Shown here: positions 40,997 to 50,983 of the stretch, piece after piece
How the letters are laid out: every line of letters begins with the position of its first letter
How positions within the stretch are numbered: position 1 is the first letter of the stretch
DNA from: Gottschalkia purinilytica
GTDB taxonomy: Bacteria > Bacillota > Clostridia > Tissierellales > Gottschalkiaceae
DNA: 64,000 bases
Assembly (NCBI RefSeq): GCF_001190785.1
Contig: NZ_LGSS01000010.1
Location: 79,555 to 143,554, forward strand
Direction: 5' to 3'
Translations under genes and position numbers: made by a program
Notes under the pieces: model-generated
Database searches by the model: none
Seen by the model: the letters and a program-made list of their open reading frames with translations, nothing else
What the model was told of the DNA's origin: nothing

Positions 40997-41048
40997 AGGT
41001 CAACACTTAAGAATTCTGTAATAGGTTCTTTTGTGTTGTCCTTTTTTT
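40997..41048 (+). terminator. Terminator in the purine permease leader (attenuator)
   Basis: AGG-CAACAC-AAGAA (40997-41013) pairs with TTCTT-GTGTTG-CCT (41026-41042) with internal mismatches, followed by seven Ts. It stands between promoter and gene, so transcripts would end unless antiterminated. No purine-riboswitch core was found. Confidence 0.6.
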
Positions 41049-41094
41049 ATATAATTCATAAAATTTTATTTATATTTTTAAAGGGGGAGTATCC

Positions 41095-42426
41095 ATGAGT
41101 AAAGAGGCTTCTATTTACGAGTTAGAAGGCAAACCGAGTCTTAAAGTAGCGATTCCTTTAGGACTACAACACGTTTTAGCAATGTTTACTGGAAATATTG
41201 CACCTATAATTATTTTAGCAGGAGTAATAAATATAGCAGAGGCTGACAGGGTTTTAATGATTCAATCTGCTATGATAGTAGCAGGTCTAGTTACTTTAGT
41301 TCAGTTATATCCAATCTGGAAAGTTGGATCAGGATTACCATTAGTTATGGGAACAAGTTTTGCGTTTGTTCCGACTGTATTAGCTGTGGGACAGAAGTAC
41401 GGTCTAGCAGGAGTATTAGGTGGATCACTAGGTGGAACTTTAGTAGAGGTATTATTAGGATTTTTCATAAAACCACTTCGTAAGTTTTTCCCGCCTATAG
41501 TTACAGGTACTGTATTGATTGCGATAGGATTATCTCTTATACCTACAGGTATAAAATATTTTGCAGGTGGAGAAGGAGCCAAAGACTTTGGTTCACCACA
41601 AAACTTAATTTTAGGACTTATTGTTCTTTTAACAGTTATATTATTACAAAGATTTGGTAAAGGTGTATTTAGTATAGCAGCTATTCTTATAGCATTAGTA
41701 TTAGGATATATTATAGCAATTCCAATGGGTAAAGTTGACTTTACTGGAGTATCTCAAGCAGGATGGTTCAGCTTACCTAGACCTTTAAAATTTGGATTAG
41801 AATTCCATCTTGACGCGATACTAAAATTCGCTGCTGTATATCTTATAGCGGGACTTGAAACAATAGGTAATATTTCAGCTATTGCATCAAGTGGATTAGA
41901 TAGAGAAGCAACGGACGATGAAATGACAGGAGCAGTATTAGCTAATGGATTCGGTAGTGCATTTGCATCAATATTCGGAGTACTTCCAAATATCGGATTT
42001 GGTCAAAATGCTGGTATTGTAGCTATGACTAAAGTAGTTAATAGATTCTGTGTTGCTACTGGAGCTGCATTTTTAGTATTTGCAGGTATAGTACCTAAAT
42101 TTGGAGCAATATGTGCGGCAATGCCACCAAGCGTATTAGGTGGAGCTGTAACAATGATTTTCGCTAGTATAACTGTTAGTGGTATAAAAATGGTATCAAG
42201 TAAAGGTATAGATTCAAGAATTTCTACTATATTATCTGTTTCATTAGGAGTTGGAATAGGATTTAGTCAAGTTCCAGCAGCGTTAGAATTTATGCCAGCA
42301 TTCTTTAAAGGATTCTTTGGAGATCCTGTGGTTGCAGCAGGTATATTAGCATTAATTTTAAATATAGTTTTCCCAGAAAAAGCTGAAAAAAAAAGTGATG
42401 AAAAAAATAATTTAGCAACTGAATAA
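41095..42426 (+). CDS. NCS2-family purine (xanthine/uracil) permease
   Basis: A 443-residue transporter of the nucleobase:cation symporter-2 family with about 12-14 membrane segments. The family signature QNAGIVAMTKVVNR is present, as are the transport-domain residues in HVLAMFTGNIAP and FAAVYLIAGLETIGN. The xanthine dehydrogenase-type genes right downstream make xanthine, hypoxanthine or uric acid the likely substrate. ATG behind GGGGGAG. Confidence 0.88.
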   Translation: MSKEASIYELEGKPSLKVAIPLGLQHVLAMFTGNIAPIIILAGVINIAEADRVLMIQSAMIVAGLVTLVQLYPIWKVGSGLPLVMGTSFAFVPTVLAVGQKYGLAGVLGGSLGGTLVEVLLGFFIKPLRKFFPPIVTGTVLIAIGLSLIPTGIKYFAGGEGAKDFGSPQNLILGLIVLLTVILLQRFGKGVFSIAAILIALVLGYIIAIPMGKVDFTGVSQAGWFSLPRPLKFGLEFHLDAILKFAAVYLIAGLETIGNISAIASSGLDREATDDEMTGAVLANGFGSAFASIFGVLPNIGFGQNAGIVAMTKVVNRFCVATGAAFLVFAGIVPKFGAICAAMPPSVLGGAVTMIFASITVSGIKMVSSKGIDSRISTILSVSLGVGIGFSQVPAALEFMPAFFKGFFGDPVVAAGILALILNIVFPEKAEKKSDEKNNLATE

Positions 42427-42509
42427 AAAGGTTAATAATACAGCAAAAATTTGTTATTATATAAGTATAAAGCTAGATTTTCCGATTCCTAAAAAAAAGG
42501 AGTGAGAAT

Positions 42510-43313
42510 GTGATAACGATTAAGGAATATATAGTGCCTAAAAGTATAGAAGAAGCATACGAGCAGTTTAGTGCTAAGAAAAAATCAACACTAATTGGTG
42601 GTGGAGCATTCATAAGAATGGGCTCCAAAAATATACCGGCTGCTATTGACTTATCAAAAGCTGGATTGGACTATATTAAAGAAAATGAAGATACAATTGA
42701 AATCGGAGCAATGACTACATTTGGAGATATAGAGCACTCCGAATTATTAAAAGAACATTTTAATGGAGTCCTACCAGAATCTGTTAAAGAAATAGTAGGA
42801 ATGCAATTAAGAAATTTAGTTACAGTTGGAGGAACAGTATATACAAGATATGGATTCTCAGATTTCTTAGCAGGTCTATTAACTTTAGATGTTCAAGTAA
42901 AACTATATAAACAAGGATTAATTCCATTGGATAAATTCTTGGAAGAAGGTGCACCAGAAAGAGATATACTGGAGTGCATAATAATTAAAAAAGAAAATAG
43001 AAAAGCTGCTTATAAAGCAGTCAGAAACTCAATGGGAGATTACGCAATACTAAATGTTGGTGCCTCAAAATTAGATAATGATTACAGATTAGTAGTTGGT
43101 GCAAGACCACGTAGAGCCACATTAGCTAAAGGAGCTATGGAATACCTAAACAAGAATGGTGCAACAGAAGAAAACATAGATAAAGCATGTGATATGGCAT
43201 CTGAAGAAATCGTTTTCGGAGATAATGCAAGAGGAAGTAAAGAATATAGAAAAAGCGTTTCCAAGGTCTTGTTAAAGAGAGCTCTAATGGAGGTTGTTAA
43301 CAATGATTATTAA
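42510..43313 (+). CDS. Molybdenum hydroxylase FAD-binding subunit
   Basis: The medium (FAD) subunit of a three-subunit molybdenum hydroxylase of the xanthine dehydrogenase family, 267 residues. FAD motifs GGGAFIRMG and VGGTVYTRYGFSD are visible. GTG start behind AAGGAG. Its end overlaps the next gene by 11 bases, so the three genes are one operon. It passes electrons from the iron-sulfur subunit to NAD+ or another acceptor. Confidence 0.9.
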   Translation: MITIKEYIVPKSIEEAYEQFSAKKKSTLIGGGAFIRMGSKNIPAAIDLSKAGLDYIKENEDTIEIGAMTTFGDIEHSELLKEHFNGVLPESVKEIVGMQLRNLVTVGGTVYTRYGFSDFLAGLLTLDVQVKLYKQGLIPLDKFLEEGAPERDILECIIIKKENRKAAYKAVRNSMGDYAILNVGASKLDNDYRLVVGARPRRATLAKGAMEYLNKNGATEENIDKACDMASEEIVFGDNARGSKEYRKSVSKVLLKRALMEVVNNDY

Positions 43314-43770
43314 TGTTAAGATAAATGGATTGAAAAAAACCTTAGATGTGGAACCAGATGAATATTTAGTTGATGCGTTGAGAAGATATGGATATATAAG
43401 TGTAAGGCAAGGCTGTGATACAGGAAACTGCGGTGTATGTACAGTACACCTTGACGGAAAATCAGTTTTATCTTGTATTGTATTAGCAGCTAAGGCAGAT
43501 GGACGTGAAGTAACAACAATAGATGGAGTAAAAGAAGATGCAGAAAGAGTAGGAAGATATCTAGTTGAAGAAGGAGCAGAGCAGTGTGGATATTGTAGTG
43601 CAGGAACTATAATGAGTATTCTTTATCTAGAAAAATGTGTAGAAAATCCAACTGATGAAGATATATTACACTATTTAGCTGGAAATCTTTGTAGATGTAC
43701 AGGATATGAAGGACAAGTAAGAGCGATAAAAAAATACTTGGAGGCGAAGAAAAATGAAGATAGTAAATAA
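43303..43770 (+). CDS. Molybdenum hydroxylase [2Fe-2S] subunit
   Basis: The small iron-sulfur subunit, 155 residues, with a plant-type ferredoxin cluster (CDTGNCGVCTVHLDG then C) and a second cluster (CGYCSAG ... CRCTGY). Start 43303 follows GGAGG at a good distance; an upstream in-frame TTG is within the ribosome binding region. Overlaps the large subunit by 17 bases. Confidence 0.92.
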   Translation: MIINVKINGLKKTLDVEPDEYLVDALRRYGYISVRQGCDTGNCGVCTVHLDGKSVLSCIVLAAKADGREVTTIDGVKEDAERVGRYLVEEGAEQCGYCSAGTIMSILYLEKCVENPTDEDILHYLAGNLCRCTGYEGQVRAIKKYLEAKKNEDSK

Positions 43771-46081
43771 GCCATATTCTAAGATAGATGGAATGGGATT
43801 AGTTACAGGAAAACCAGTATATACAGAAGACCTTGCACCCAAAGATGCTCTTATAGTAAAAATATTAAGAAGTCCTCATGCATTTGCTAGAATAAAAAGT
43901 ATAAATAAAAGTATAGCTGAAAAAGTACCTGGAGTAGAATGTGTATTTACACACGAAGATGTAGAAAAAATAAGATTTACAAGAGCAGGACAATGTTGGC
44001 CAGAATTATCTCCATACGATACATGTATATTAGATGAATACGTGAGATATGTTGGAGATGAAGTAGCTATAGTAGCTGCTGTTGATGAAAAAACAGCGAT
44101 GAAAGCTTTAAAAATGATAAAAGTAGAATATGAAGTATTAGATCCAGTTCTTAGTCTTGACGAGGCAGATGGACATTCTTCAATGGTTCATCCAGAGGAA
44201 GACTCTTATACACTGGCAGAGTATGGATTTGATAGAAAGAGAAATATAGCATGTCAAGTTGAGCTTAAACTAGGAGAACTAGATAAGGCTCTTGCAGAAA
44301 GTGAAGTTGTATTAAAAAGACAATATAGAACACAAGCACAAGCACAAGCTATGATGGAAACTCAAAGAACTTTTACGTATATGGATATGCATGGTAGATT
44401 AGTAGTTGTTTCAGCTACTCAAATACCTTTCCATGTTAGAAGAATATTGTCAAATGCTTTTAAAATGCCAGAAAGTATGATAAGAGTAATAAAACCAAGA
44501 ATAGGTGGAGGATTTGGGGCAAAACAAACAGCTGCATCAGAATTCTTCCCAGCATTAGTGACACTTAAAACAGGAAAACCAGCAAAAATAGTATACGATA
44601 GAAGAGAAGTATTTAGAGCTACATCTTCAAGACATGAAATGAAACTGGAAGTTACTTTAGGAGCAACAAAAGAAGGAAAGATAAAAGCAATAAGATTAGA
44701 TGCGGTTTCAGATAAAGGTGCATATGGAGAACACTGTAATAGTGTTATAGGTGCTGTTGGTAAAAAAGTATTAACACTATATAATAAAGCTGATGCTTAT
44801 GAGTTTAACGGAAAAGCAGTATATACAAATCATCCTGTAGGTGGAGCCTTAAGAGGATTCGGAGTAACTCAAGGTGTATTCGCACTTGAAACAATAATAA
44901 ACGAATTAGCTGATCAACTTAATATAGACCCAGTTAAAATAAGAGAAATGAACATGATTAAAAGAGGCGAAACTACTGAGCTATTTAATCTAACAACAAA
45001 AGACTGGGGTAGTGAACCAATGTACATGGATGGTTGCTTCCTAGAAGAGTGTGTTGAAAAAGGAAAAGAATTAATCAAGTGGGATGAGAAGTATGGTAAG
45101 AAAGTTGTAAATGGATCTAAAGTTAGAGGTCTAGGTATGGCTATAGCGCAACAAGGTTCAGGATTACCTAAAATAGATATGGCTTCAGCTGTATTGAAAC
45201 TTAATGCAGATGGATTCTTTAACTTAACAATGGGTGCAACAGATATAGGAACAGGTAGTGATACTATATTAGCACAAATTGCTGCTGAAGGATTAGGTGT
45301 TGAATTAGATAAGATAGTAGTTTATTCATCAGACACTGACTTAACACCATTTGATAGTGGTGCATATGCTTCAAGTACAACATATACAACAGGAAATGCG
45401 GTTATAGAAGCAGCACTAAATATGAAAAATTTAATAATAAAATATGGTGCTGAGTACTTTAAAACAGAAATAGAAAATATAGAGTTTGATGGAGAATATG
45501 TAAGAAGAATAGATAATGGTGAAGAAATAAGTCTTGCAGATTTTTCAAAGAAATTGACATATAATATTCTACACACACAATTAGTAGCTACAGGCTCATA
45601 TGTTCCAGAAAGAACAGCTGCACCATATATGGCAGGATTCGCAGAAGTAGATGTAGACACAGAGACAGGAAAAGTTGAAGTTGTAGAATTTGTAGGAACA
45701 GTTGATTGTGGAACACCTATAAATCCAAAACTTTCTAAAATACAAATAGAAGGTGGAATAGTAACTGGAATAGGTCTGGCTTTATATGAAGAGGTAAGAT
45801 ATAGTCCAGAAGGAAGATTAATGACGGATACATTTATGGAATACAAACTTCCTACAAGAACAGACATTGGTAAAGTTACAGCAGAACTAGTTGATGCATA
45901 TGAACCATCAGGTCCATATGGAGCAAAATCAATAGGTGAAGTTGTAGTAAATACATGTGCACCAGCAATTGTTGATGCAGTATATAATGCTTGTGGTGTA
46001 AGAATTAGAGACTTACCAATTACACCAGAAAAAGTATTACGTGCTTTAGAGGAAAAAAAGCAAGCTGAAAAACAAAAATAA
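43754..46081 (+). CDS. Molybdenum hydroxylase catalytic subunit (xanthine dehydrogenase family)
   Basis: The molybdopterin-binding subunit, 775 residues. Family motifs include GGGFGAKQ, GGALRGFGVTQ, the DSGAYASSTTYTTG stretch and the catalytic Glu motif GAKSIGE near the C-terminus. Xanthine dehydrogenase is the likely identity because a purine permease lies upstream; nicotinate, purine or aldehyde hydroxylases share these motifs. No cofactor-maturation genes (xdhC-like, mobA, selenium genes) are adjacent. Confidence 0.88.
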   Translation: MKIVNKPYSKIDGMGLVTGKPVYTEDLAPKDALIVKILRSPHAFARIKSINKSIAEKVPGVECVFTHEDVEKIRFTRAGQCWPELSPYDTCILDEYVRYVGDEVAIVAAVDEKTAMKALKMIKVEYEVLDPVLSLDEADGHSSMVHPEEDSYTLAEYGFDRKRNIACQVELKLGELDKALAESEVVLKRQYRTQAQAQAMMETQRTFTYMDMHGRLVVVSATQIPFHVRRILSNAFKMPESMIRVIKPRIGGGFGAKQTAASEFFPALVTLKTGKPAKIVYDRREVFRATSSRHEMKLEVTLGATKEGKIKAIRLDAVSDKGAYGEHCNSVIGAVGKKVLTLYNKADAYEFNGKAVYTNHPVGGALRGFGVTQGVFALETIINELADQLNIDPVKIREMNMIKRGETTELFNLTTKDWGSEPMYMDGCFLEECVEKGKELIKWDEKYGKKVVNGSKVRGLGMAIAQQGSGLPKIDMASAVLKLNADGFFNLTMGATDIGTGSDTILAQIAAEGLGVELDKIVVYSSDTDLTPFDSGAYASSTTYTTGNAVIEAALNMKNLIIKYGAEYFKTEIENIEFDGEYVRRIDNGEEISLADFSKKLTYNILHTQLVATGSYVPERTAAPYMAGFAEVDVDTETGKVEVVEFVGTVDCGTPINPKLSKIQIEGGIVTGIGLALYEEVRYSPEGRLMTDTFMEYKLPTRTDIGKVTAELVDAYEPSGPYGAKSIGEVVVNTCAPAIVDAVYNACGVRIRDLPITPEKVLRALEEKKQAEKQK

Positions 46082-46433
46082 GTTAATAACTATTATTATT
46101 AATAGTTAATATAAATTTCATTATTAAAGAGAAGATTAATAGAACTACCCCATCCATTAAAATTTAATACTCAGAAAGAAGTGTATTCACTTCTTAATAA
46201 ATGGTTGCTTACTACTCAAATGTTTTAATACTTTGATTATCATCTCTATGTTAATGTATTAAATTTTAACATAAGCTTCTATTAATCTTTTCTTCTTTTC
46301 TAATAAATTATCATTTCTCTAATAAGGATAAAGTCATATGACTTTATCCTTTATCATTTATATATTTAATTCATAGTACAAGTTTTATTTAGATAAAAAC
46401 CTCCATATAATAAAATATATAAGGAGGGATTAT
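46082..46433. other. Spacer with several hairpins after the dehydrogenase operon
   Basis: No gene is visible. Inverted repeats occur near 46087-46108 (TAACTATT/AATAGTTA), at 46176-46195 (AAGAAGTG-TATT-CACTTCTT) and at 46323-46351. None has a strong T-tract; the last is listed as a possible terminator. Confidence 0.5.
46323..46351. terminator. Possible terminator hairpin
   Basis: A perfect palindrome AAGGATAAAGTCAT / ATGACTTTATCCTT followed by a moderately T-rich stretch. Weak tail, so termination is plausible but not certain. Confidence 0.45.
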
Positions 46434-47171
46434 ATGGCCAAACGTATTTTGCTAATAATAATTGGTTTTATATGCGTAATTACTGTCATATTAGTTGGAA
46501 CTTTCATTATTAATAATGTTAATAATAAAGATATAAACTCCAATAATAAAAATATTATTCGTGTAAGTAAAATGAATTCAAATAATAAAGAATTTAAGAT
46601 ATTAATAGAAATTGATACAAAGTATTTATATCTGATAGATAAAAATAGTAATACTATAGTAAAAAAATACATAGTAGCAACAGGAAAAGAAGAAACTCCG
46701 ACTCCAATAGGAAGTTTTAAGGTTACTGATAAAGGAATGTGGGGAGAAGGATTTGGTACTAGATGGTTAGGTTTAAATGTTCCATGGGGAAGATATGGAA
46801 TACATGGAACTAATAAACCATATTCAATAGGATCAAATGCATCACAAGGTTGCATAAGAATGAGAAATCAAGATGTAGAAGAACTATATAACTTTGTAAG
46901 ACATAATATGTCAGTGACTATAATAGGGGGTCCTTTTGGACCTTTTAATCATGGTTTTAGAACTTTAACTCCTGGTGATAGGGGTTCAGATGTACAAGAA
47001 GTACAGAAAAGATTAAAGATAAAAGGATATTATAGTGGAGATATAGATGGTGTATATGGTGAATCTTTAAAAGATTCCTTAATAAGATTTTTAAAAGATA
47101 ATAAAATGAAACTTACAGATGAAATAGGAGATGAGATATATGAGAAATTGGACATTATATTGACAGAATAA
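46434..47171 (+). CDS. L,D-transpeptidase with peptidoglycan-binding domain
   Basis: A 245-residue membrane-anchored enzyme that makes 3-3 cross-links in peptidoglycan. An N-terminal helix (about residues 4-26) leads to a YkuD catalytic domain with His124 (GIHGTNKPYSIG) and Cys140 (SQGCIRM). The C-terminus is a PG_binding_1 domain (GDRGSDVQEVQKRLKIKGYY, IDGVYGE). L,D-transpeptidation is unusually important in C. difficile-type walls. ATG behind AAGGAGGG. Confidence 0.92.
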   Translation: MAKRILLIIIGFICVITVILVGTFIINNVNNKDINSNNKNIIRVSKMNSNNKEFKILIEIDTKYLYLIDKNSNTIVKKYIVATGKEETPTPIGSFKVTDKGMWGEGFGTRWLGLNVPWGRYGIHGTNKPYSIGSNASQGCIRMRNQDVEELYNFVRHNMSVTIIGGPFGPFNHGFRTLTPGDRGSDVQEVQKRLKIKGYYSGDIDGVYGESLKDSLIRFLKDNKMKLTDEIGDEIYEKLDIILTE

Positions 47172-47234
47172 GACCTTTTGTTATTTCTTTTGTAAAAAAA
47201 CCTCAAATTTAACTATAATTGAACTTAAACTACC

Positions 47235-47263
47235 TTTACAAAGTAATTGTATACAATTATAAT
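47235..47263 (+). promoter_or_regulatory. SigA promoter with 16-bp operator palindrome in the spacer
   Basis: TTTACA (47235-47240) and TATAAT (47258-47263) are 17 bases apart. TAATTGTATACAATTA (47244-47259) is a perfect palindrome filling the spacer, of the NTGTATACAN type often bound by GntR-family regulators. A bound protein would block polymerase directly. Confidence 0.7.
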
Positions 47264-47362
47264 TTAATAGCAAATGGAACTAATAATTGTAAATAAAAAT
47301 TGTTTACAGCTTCAATGTAAAATAAAAAAGATAATTTTTAATACAGGAGAGGGATCATTTAA

Positions 47363-47509
47363 ATGTTAAGAAGTAAAAGGTATGAAATAAAAAGAGGCTG
47401 TTTATTCTATAGGGAGGATCTAGCTTTTAAAACGATAATACACGAGACTATGTGGAGAATTTTAATGAAAGCTAAAGGATATAAAATAAAAGAACTCCTA
47501 AAAAATTGA
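47363..47509 (+). CDS. 48-residue basic protein, unknown
   Basis: An unrecognised 48-residue basic protein (MLRSKRYEIKRGCLFYRED ... KAKGYKIKELLKN). No signal peptide or membrane segment. Reality is supported by a good ribosome binding site (GAGAGGG), the promoter-operator at 47235 and a terminator at 47544. The gene stands alone and is probably induced under a specific condition. Confidence 0.65.
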   Translation: MLRSKRYEIKRGCLFYREDLAFKTIIHETMWRILMKAKGYKIKELLKN

Positions 47510-47543
47510 TAACATTTAGTTAATATTCATGATGATGCCATAT

Positions 47544-47577
47544 AACTTATACTTACTTAAAAGTATAAGTTTTTTTA
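47544..47577 (+). terminator. Terminator after the 48-residue gene
   Basis: Stem AACTTATACTT / AAGTATAAGTT followed by TTTTTT. Confidence 0.85.
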
Positions 47578-47611
47578 TTTTTAGCAATATCAAGATAAGT
47601 TGGAAAACTTG

Positions 47612-47640
47612 TTTAGAAATAATGAAAAATATGGTATAAT
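47612..47640 (+). promoter_or_regulatory. SigA promoter of ferritin
   Basis: TTTAGA (47612-47617) and TATAAT (47635-47640), 17-base spacing, about 80 bases upstream of the ferritin start. No iron-box-like repeat was recognised here. Confidence 0.6.
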
Positions 47641-47717
47641 TAGTTTACGTATAATAAAGATTAAGTATTACTAGAATGGGTATAACTATTAATGATACAC
47701 ATAAGGAGGTAGATTTT

Positions 47718-48227
47718 ATGTTGTCTGAAAGACTATTAGAAGGTTTAAATGATCAGATAAACTATGAATTTTTATCAGCTCATTATTATCTAGCTATGGC
47801 TGCATATTGCGCAGATCAAGATTTAGATGGATTTGCAAACTTCTTTGTAGTACAAGCAGAAGAAGAAAGATTTCATGCTATGAAATTCTATAATTTTGTA
47901 AATGAGTTAGATGGAAGAGTAAAAATAACTGGTATAGAAAATGTTAAAAATGATTATGAATCAATACTAGATGTATTTAAGTCAGCATTGGCTCATGAAA
48001 AAACAGTTACTAAAAGAATATATAACTTAACTGATATAGCTACTGAAGAAAGAGAACATGCTACTATTAGTTTATTAAAATGGTTTGTAGATGAACAAGT
48101 TGAAGAAGAAGCAAGTATGAAGTCAATATTAAAAAGATTAGAAAGATTAGGCGATGATATTCACGGTGTATATATGCTAGATCAAGAACTAGCTCAGAGA
48201 ACATTTGTACCGCCTACTAATGCATAA
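47718..48227 (+). CDS. ftnA: Ferritin, non-heme iron storage
   Basis: A 169-residue bacterial ferritin that oxidises and stores iron in a 24-subunit shell. Ferroxidase ligands appear in order: YEFLSAHYYLAMA, EEERFHAMKF and an E in TEEREHATI/WFVDEQVEEE. The ATG at 47718 follows AAGGAGGT; a longer reading frame upstream lacks a ribosome binding site. Confidence 0.94.
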   Translation: MLSERLLEGLNDQINYEFLSAHYYLAMAAYCADQDLDGFANFFVVQAEEERFHAMKFYNFVNELDGRVKITGIENVKNDYESILDVFKSALAHEKTVTKRIYNLTDIATEEREHATISLLKWFVDEQVEEEASMKSILKRLERLGDDIHGVYMLDQELAQRTFVPPTNA

Positions 48228-48239
48228 TAGATAAAGTTT

Positions 48240-48276
48240 AAAAATACCTTAGGTTATATAACCTAAGGTATTTTTT
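48240..48276. terminator. Terminator after ferritin
   Basis: Long perfect stem AATACCTTAGGTTA / TAACCTAAGGTATT flanked by A- and T-runs. Confidence 0.9.
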
Positions 48277-48433
48277 ATATAGAAAAATCCACCTTCTTAT
48301 AAATAAAAATTAGATTGTTAATAGATAATTATGATCGTTTACATAAAATTAACTAATATATAACACTGCCTTAATAGGAGTAAATAGATAAATGTGGAAA
48401 TTAGTAATACTCTTATTAAGGGGGGATAATATT

Positions 48434-50551
48434 ATGAAAATAAAGAATAAGGTTAAAAAGATAAGAAGTATATTAGGTGTAGGGTATTTAGGAAAAAAAT
48501 TAAACTTTAAAAATATTCTGTACAAGATTTTGAGAATCAAAATAACAAGTATGAAGTATAAGTTTTTAATCCCTACACTTATAATGATCCTAGTATCGAC
48601 CTTATCTATTGGGATTGTAGGTTATTTTACACAGAAAGGAATCATAAATCATCTATTAGAAGAAATGGTAAGGTCTCAGCTAAATAATTTCAAAAAGGAG
48701 ATATCACAAAGTGAGGTTAACTATTTAAAATCCAAAAATTCTGTAGACAAATATTTAGTTAAAATAGCAAGAAGTATTGCTGGACAAATAACAAAAATTC
48801 CAGAGAGCGAATTAAATAAAGAGCTTAAAAATATTTGTGATAGAATTCAAGTAGATAGGATAAGAATTATAGATGAAAATGGAATGTCTAAGTGGAGCAG
48901 CAATGAAGAATTAGATAATTTTGATTTTAATTCTAGTAATCAATCAAGAGCTATCCTAGAAGGAATAAATAATAAAGATTTTTATATAATTCAAGAGTCA
49001 ATAAAAACAAGAGATGGACAAACAATGCACTTTGTTGCAGTAGGTAGAGAAGATAAGCCAGGAGTAATTCAAATTGGAATAAGAACATCTTATATTGAAG
49101 ATATGATTAATTTATATGATATAAAGGCTGTTGCCAAAGGAAGTAAATTTGGAAAGAATGGATATATGTTTGTAGCAGATAAAGATGGTAATATTATTAG
49201 TCATCAAGATACTCAAATTATAGGGAAAAATTTAAAAGATTTTAGTTGGGGAAAAGATATAGTAAAAATGAGAAAAGGTTCATTTGGATTTTCACATAAT
49301 GGAGAAAAATATTTTGTAGCTTTCGAGCGACATTATAAAAATCAGATATTAGCATCAGTTATGCCATCAGGGAGTTATATATCAGGAATAAACTCATTTG
49401 CTGTAAATGTCGCTTTGTTTACTATTATTATCATAATTATAACATTTGGAATTATAAGTATATTAAATAATAAAGTGATAACGAACAGAATAAATAAGGG
49501 AATAAAATTTATAAAAGAAATAGAACATGGAAATTTAAATGTGAAAATGGAAATGCATAGCAAGGATGAAATTAGCTTATTAATGACAGGTTTGGAAAAT
49601 ATGAAAGAAAATTTAAGAGAAATATTACTCATTATTTCAAATTTCGTTAATAAGATAAACAGTACAGTTACGTTATTATCAGATTCTTCGTACCAAACTA
49701 ACTCATCTAGTCAACAGATAGCGGTATCTATAAATCAAATAGCTGTTGGAGCAAATAATCAAGTAAAAGAAATACATGATAGTGTTAATAAGCTAGAAGA
49801 CTTAGCAAAAGGAATAGTACAAATAGATACTAACTTTAAAGTTATAGAAGAAAAGGCTAAGGATATAAAAAAACAGAATAATAAAGGATTAGAAACTGTA
49901 AAACTATTAAAGGAAAAGTTTATAAAAAATGAAGAATCTACCTTAGTAATGAAAGATAAGATGAAAAACTTGTCCTATAAATCTGACGAAATACAGAATA
50001 TAGTGGAAGTTATAAATGACATTGCTCAACAGACTAATCTTCTTTCTCTTAATGCTTCTATAGAGGCTGCAAGAGCTGGTGAATATGGAAAGGGGTTTTC
50101 TGTAGTAGCTAATGAAATAAGAAAACTGGCAGAAGAAAGTATGAGCTTTTCAAAAAAAATAGGAGGTATAATAAAAGGCGTAAGAGAAGATATAAAAGAT
50201 GTAGATACATCAGCAAATATAGTATTAGGCACAGTTATGCAATCAGGAAAAATTTTAGAGTATACAATAAGTGATTTTAATACGCTAAAGGAGTCTAATG
50301 AAGTTATATTTGAACTGATCGATAAACTATATGTAATTGTAGATAAGTCAAATAAGGATAAGGAAAAGATGATAATGTCTATGAATAATGTTGTATCTGT
50401 CTCTGAAGAAACAGCTGTTTCTACTGTAGAAATTTCATCTTCGACTCAAAAACAATTATCTGAATTTGAAAAGATAAGTGAAACAGCTAATGAACTAAAT
50501 GACATATCATGTGGTCTATCTCAAATTATAAAAAAGTTTAGTGTTGATTAG
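48434..50551 (+). CDS. Methyl-accepting chemotaxis protein
   Basis: A 705-residue chemoreceptor. TM1 lies at about residues 43-64, an extracellular Cache-type ligand domain at about 65-317 ([20 protein letters not shown] is typical of single/double Cache), TM2 at about 318-340 and a HAMP region next. The cytoplasmic signalling tip is [20 protein letters not shown]. The start at 48434 has AGGGGGG at the right distance; about 14 more codons are open upstream without one. Ligand unknown. Confidence 0.92.
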   Translation: MKIKNKVKKIRSILGVGYLGKKLNFKNILYKILRIKITSMKYKFLIPTLIMILVSTLSIGIVGYFTQKGIINHLLEEMVRSQLNNFKKEISQSEVNYLKSKNSVDKYLVKIARSIAGQITKIPESELNKELKNICDRIQVDRIRIIDENGMSKWSSNEELDNFDFNSSNQSRAILEGINNKDFYIIQESIKTRDGQTMHFVAVGREDKPGVIQIGIRTSYIEDMINLYDIKAVAKGSKFGKNGYMFVADKDGNIISHQDTQIIGKNLKDFSWGKDIVKMRKGSFGFSHNGEKYFVAFERHYKNQILASVMPSGSYISGINSFAVNVALFTIIIIIITFGIISILNNKVITNRINKGIKFIKEIEHGNLNVKMEMHSKDEISLLMTGLENMKENLREILLIISNFVNKINSTVTLLSDSSYQTNSSSQQIAVSINQIAVGANNQVKEIHDSVNKLEDLAKGIVQIDTNFKVIEEKAKDIKKQNNKGLETVKLLKEKFIKNEESTLVMKDKMKNLSYKSDEIQNIVEVINDIAQQTNLLSLNASIEAARAGEYGKGFSVVANEIRKLAEESMSFSKKIGGIIKGVREDIKDVDTSANIVLGTVMQSGKILEYTISDFNTLKESNEVIFELIDKLYVIVDKSNKDKEKMIMSMNNVVSVSEETAVSTVEISSSTQKQLSEFEKISETANELNDISCGLSQIIKKFSVD

Positions 50552-50596
50552 ATATAATATAATCGTTATTTAATAATATAGAGAGTTATAGAAAAT

Positions 50597-50638
50597 AAAA
50601 AACAAAGATGAAAACACATTTTCATCTTTGTTTTTTAT
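50597..50638. terminator. Bidirectional terminator
   Basis: An 18-base stem AAAAAACAAAGATGAAAA / TTTTCATCTTTGTTTTTT between the chemoreceptor and the converging SASP gene. Confidence 0.9.
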
Positions 50639-50662
50639 TTTGTGTAATATTTATATTAATAA

Positions 50663-50869
50663 TTATTTAGATAAGTTTCTTTGAGCTGTTTCAACTAGTC
50701 TTTTAGTTATACTTCCACCTACAGAACCATTTTGTCTAGAAGTTAAGTTACCTTTATCTATTGATTCATAGTTACTTAAACCTAATTCACTTGCTATCTC
50801 AGTTTTCAATTGATTTAAAGCTTGACGAGCTTCAGGTACTACTAATTTATTACTTGAATTGTTTGGCAT
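50663..50869 (-). CDS. Alpha/beta-type small acid-soluble spore protein
   Basis: A 68-residue DNA-binding protein that coats and protects the spore chromosome. The GPR protease site region TEIASELGL and the C-terminal GSVGGSITKRLVETAQRNL are characteristic. Start MPNNSSNKLVVPEAR is chosen because AAAAGGAG lies nine bases before it; an upstream ATG is within the ribosome binding region. A SigG-like promoter lies upstream. Confidence 0.95.
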   Translation of the reverse strand: MPNNSSNKLVVPEARQALNQLKTEIASELGLSNYESIDKGNLTSRQNGSVGGSITKRLVETAQRNLSK

Positions 50870-50918
50870 TAAAAACATCTCCTTTTTGTAAAGTTATTAT
50901 GTTAAATGAGTGTAATAG

Positions 50919-50949
50919 TATTATGTGTAAGAAAAGTCATTGTAATTCA
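50919..50949 (-). promoter_or_regulatory. SigG-type promoter of the SASP gene
   Basis: On the minus strand TGAATT and CATAATA are separated by 18 bases, close to the forespore SigG/SigF consensus, about 50 bases upstream of the SASP start. Confidence 0.65.
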
Positions 50950-50983
50950 AGTAAATATATCAAACAAAGGAATTAAAAACCAC

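Noticed and set aside
40761..41094. Purine riboswitch before the permease
   Set aside because: The conserved core loops of purine aptamers could not be found; only an attenuator-like terminator is visible.
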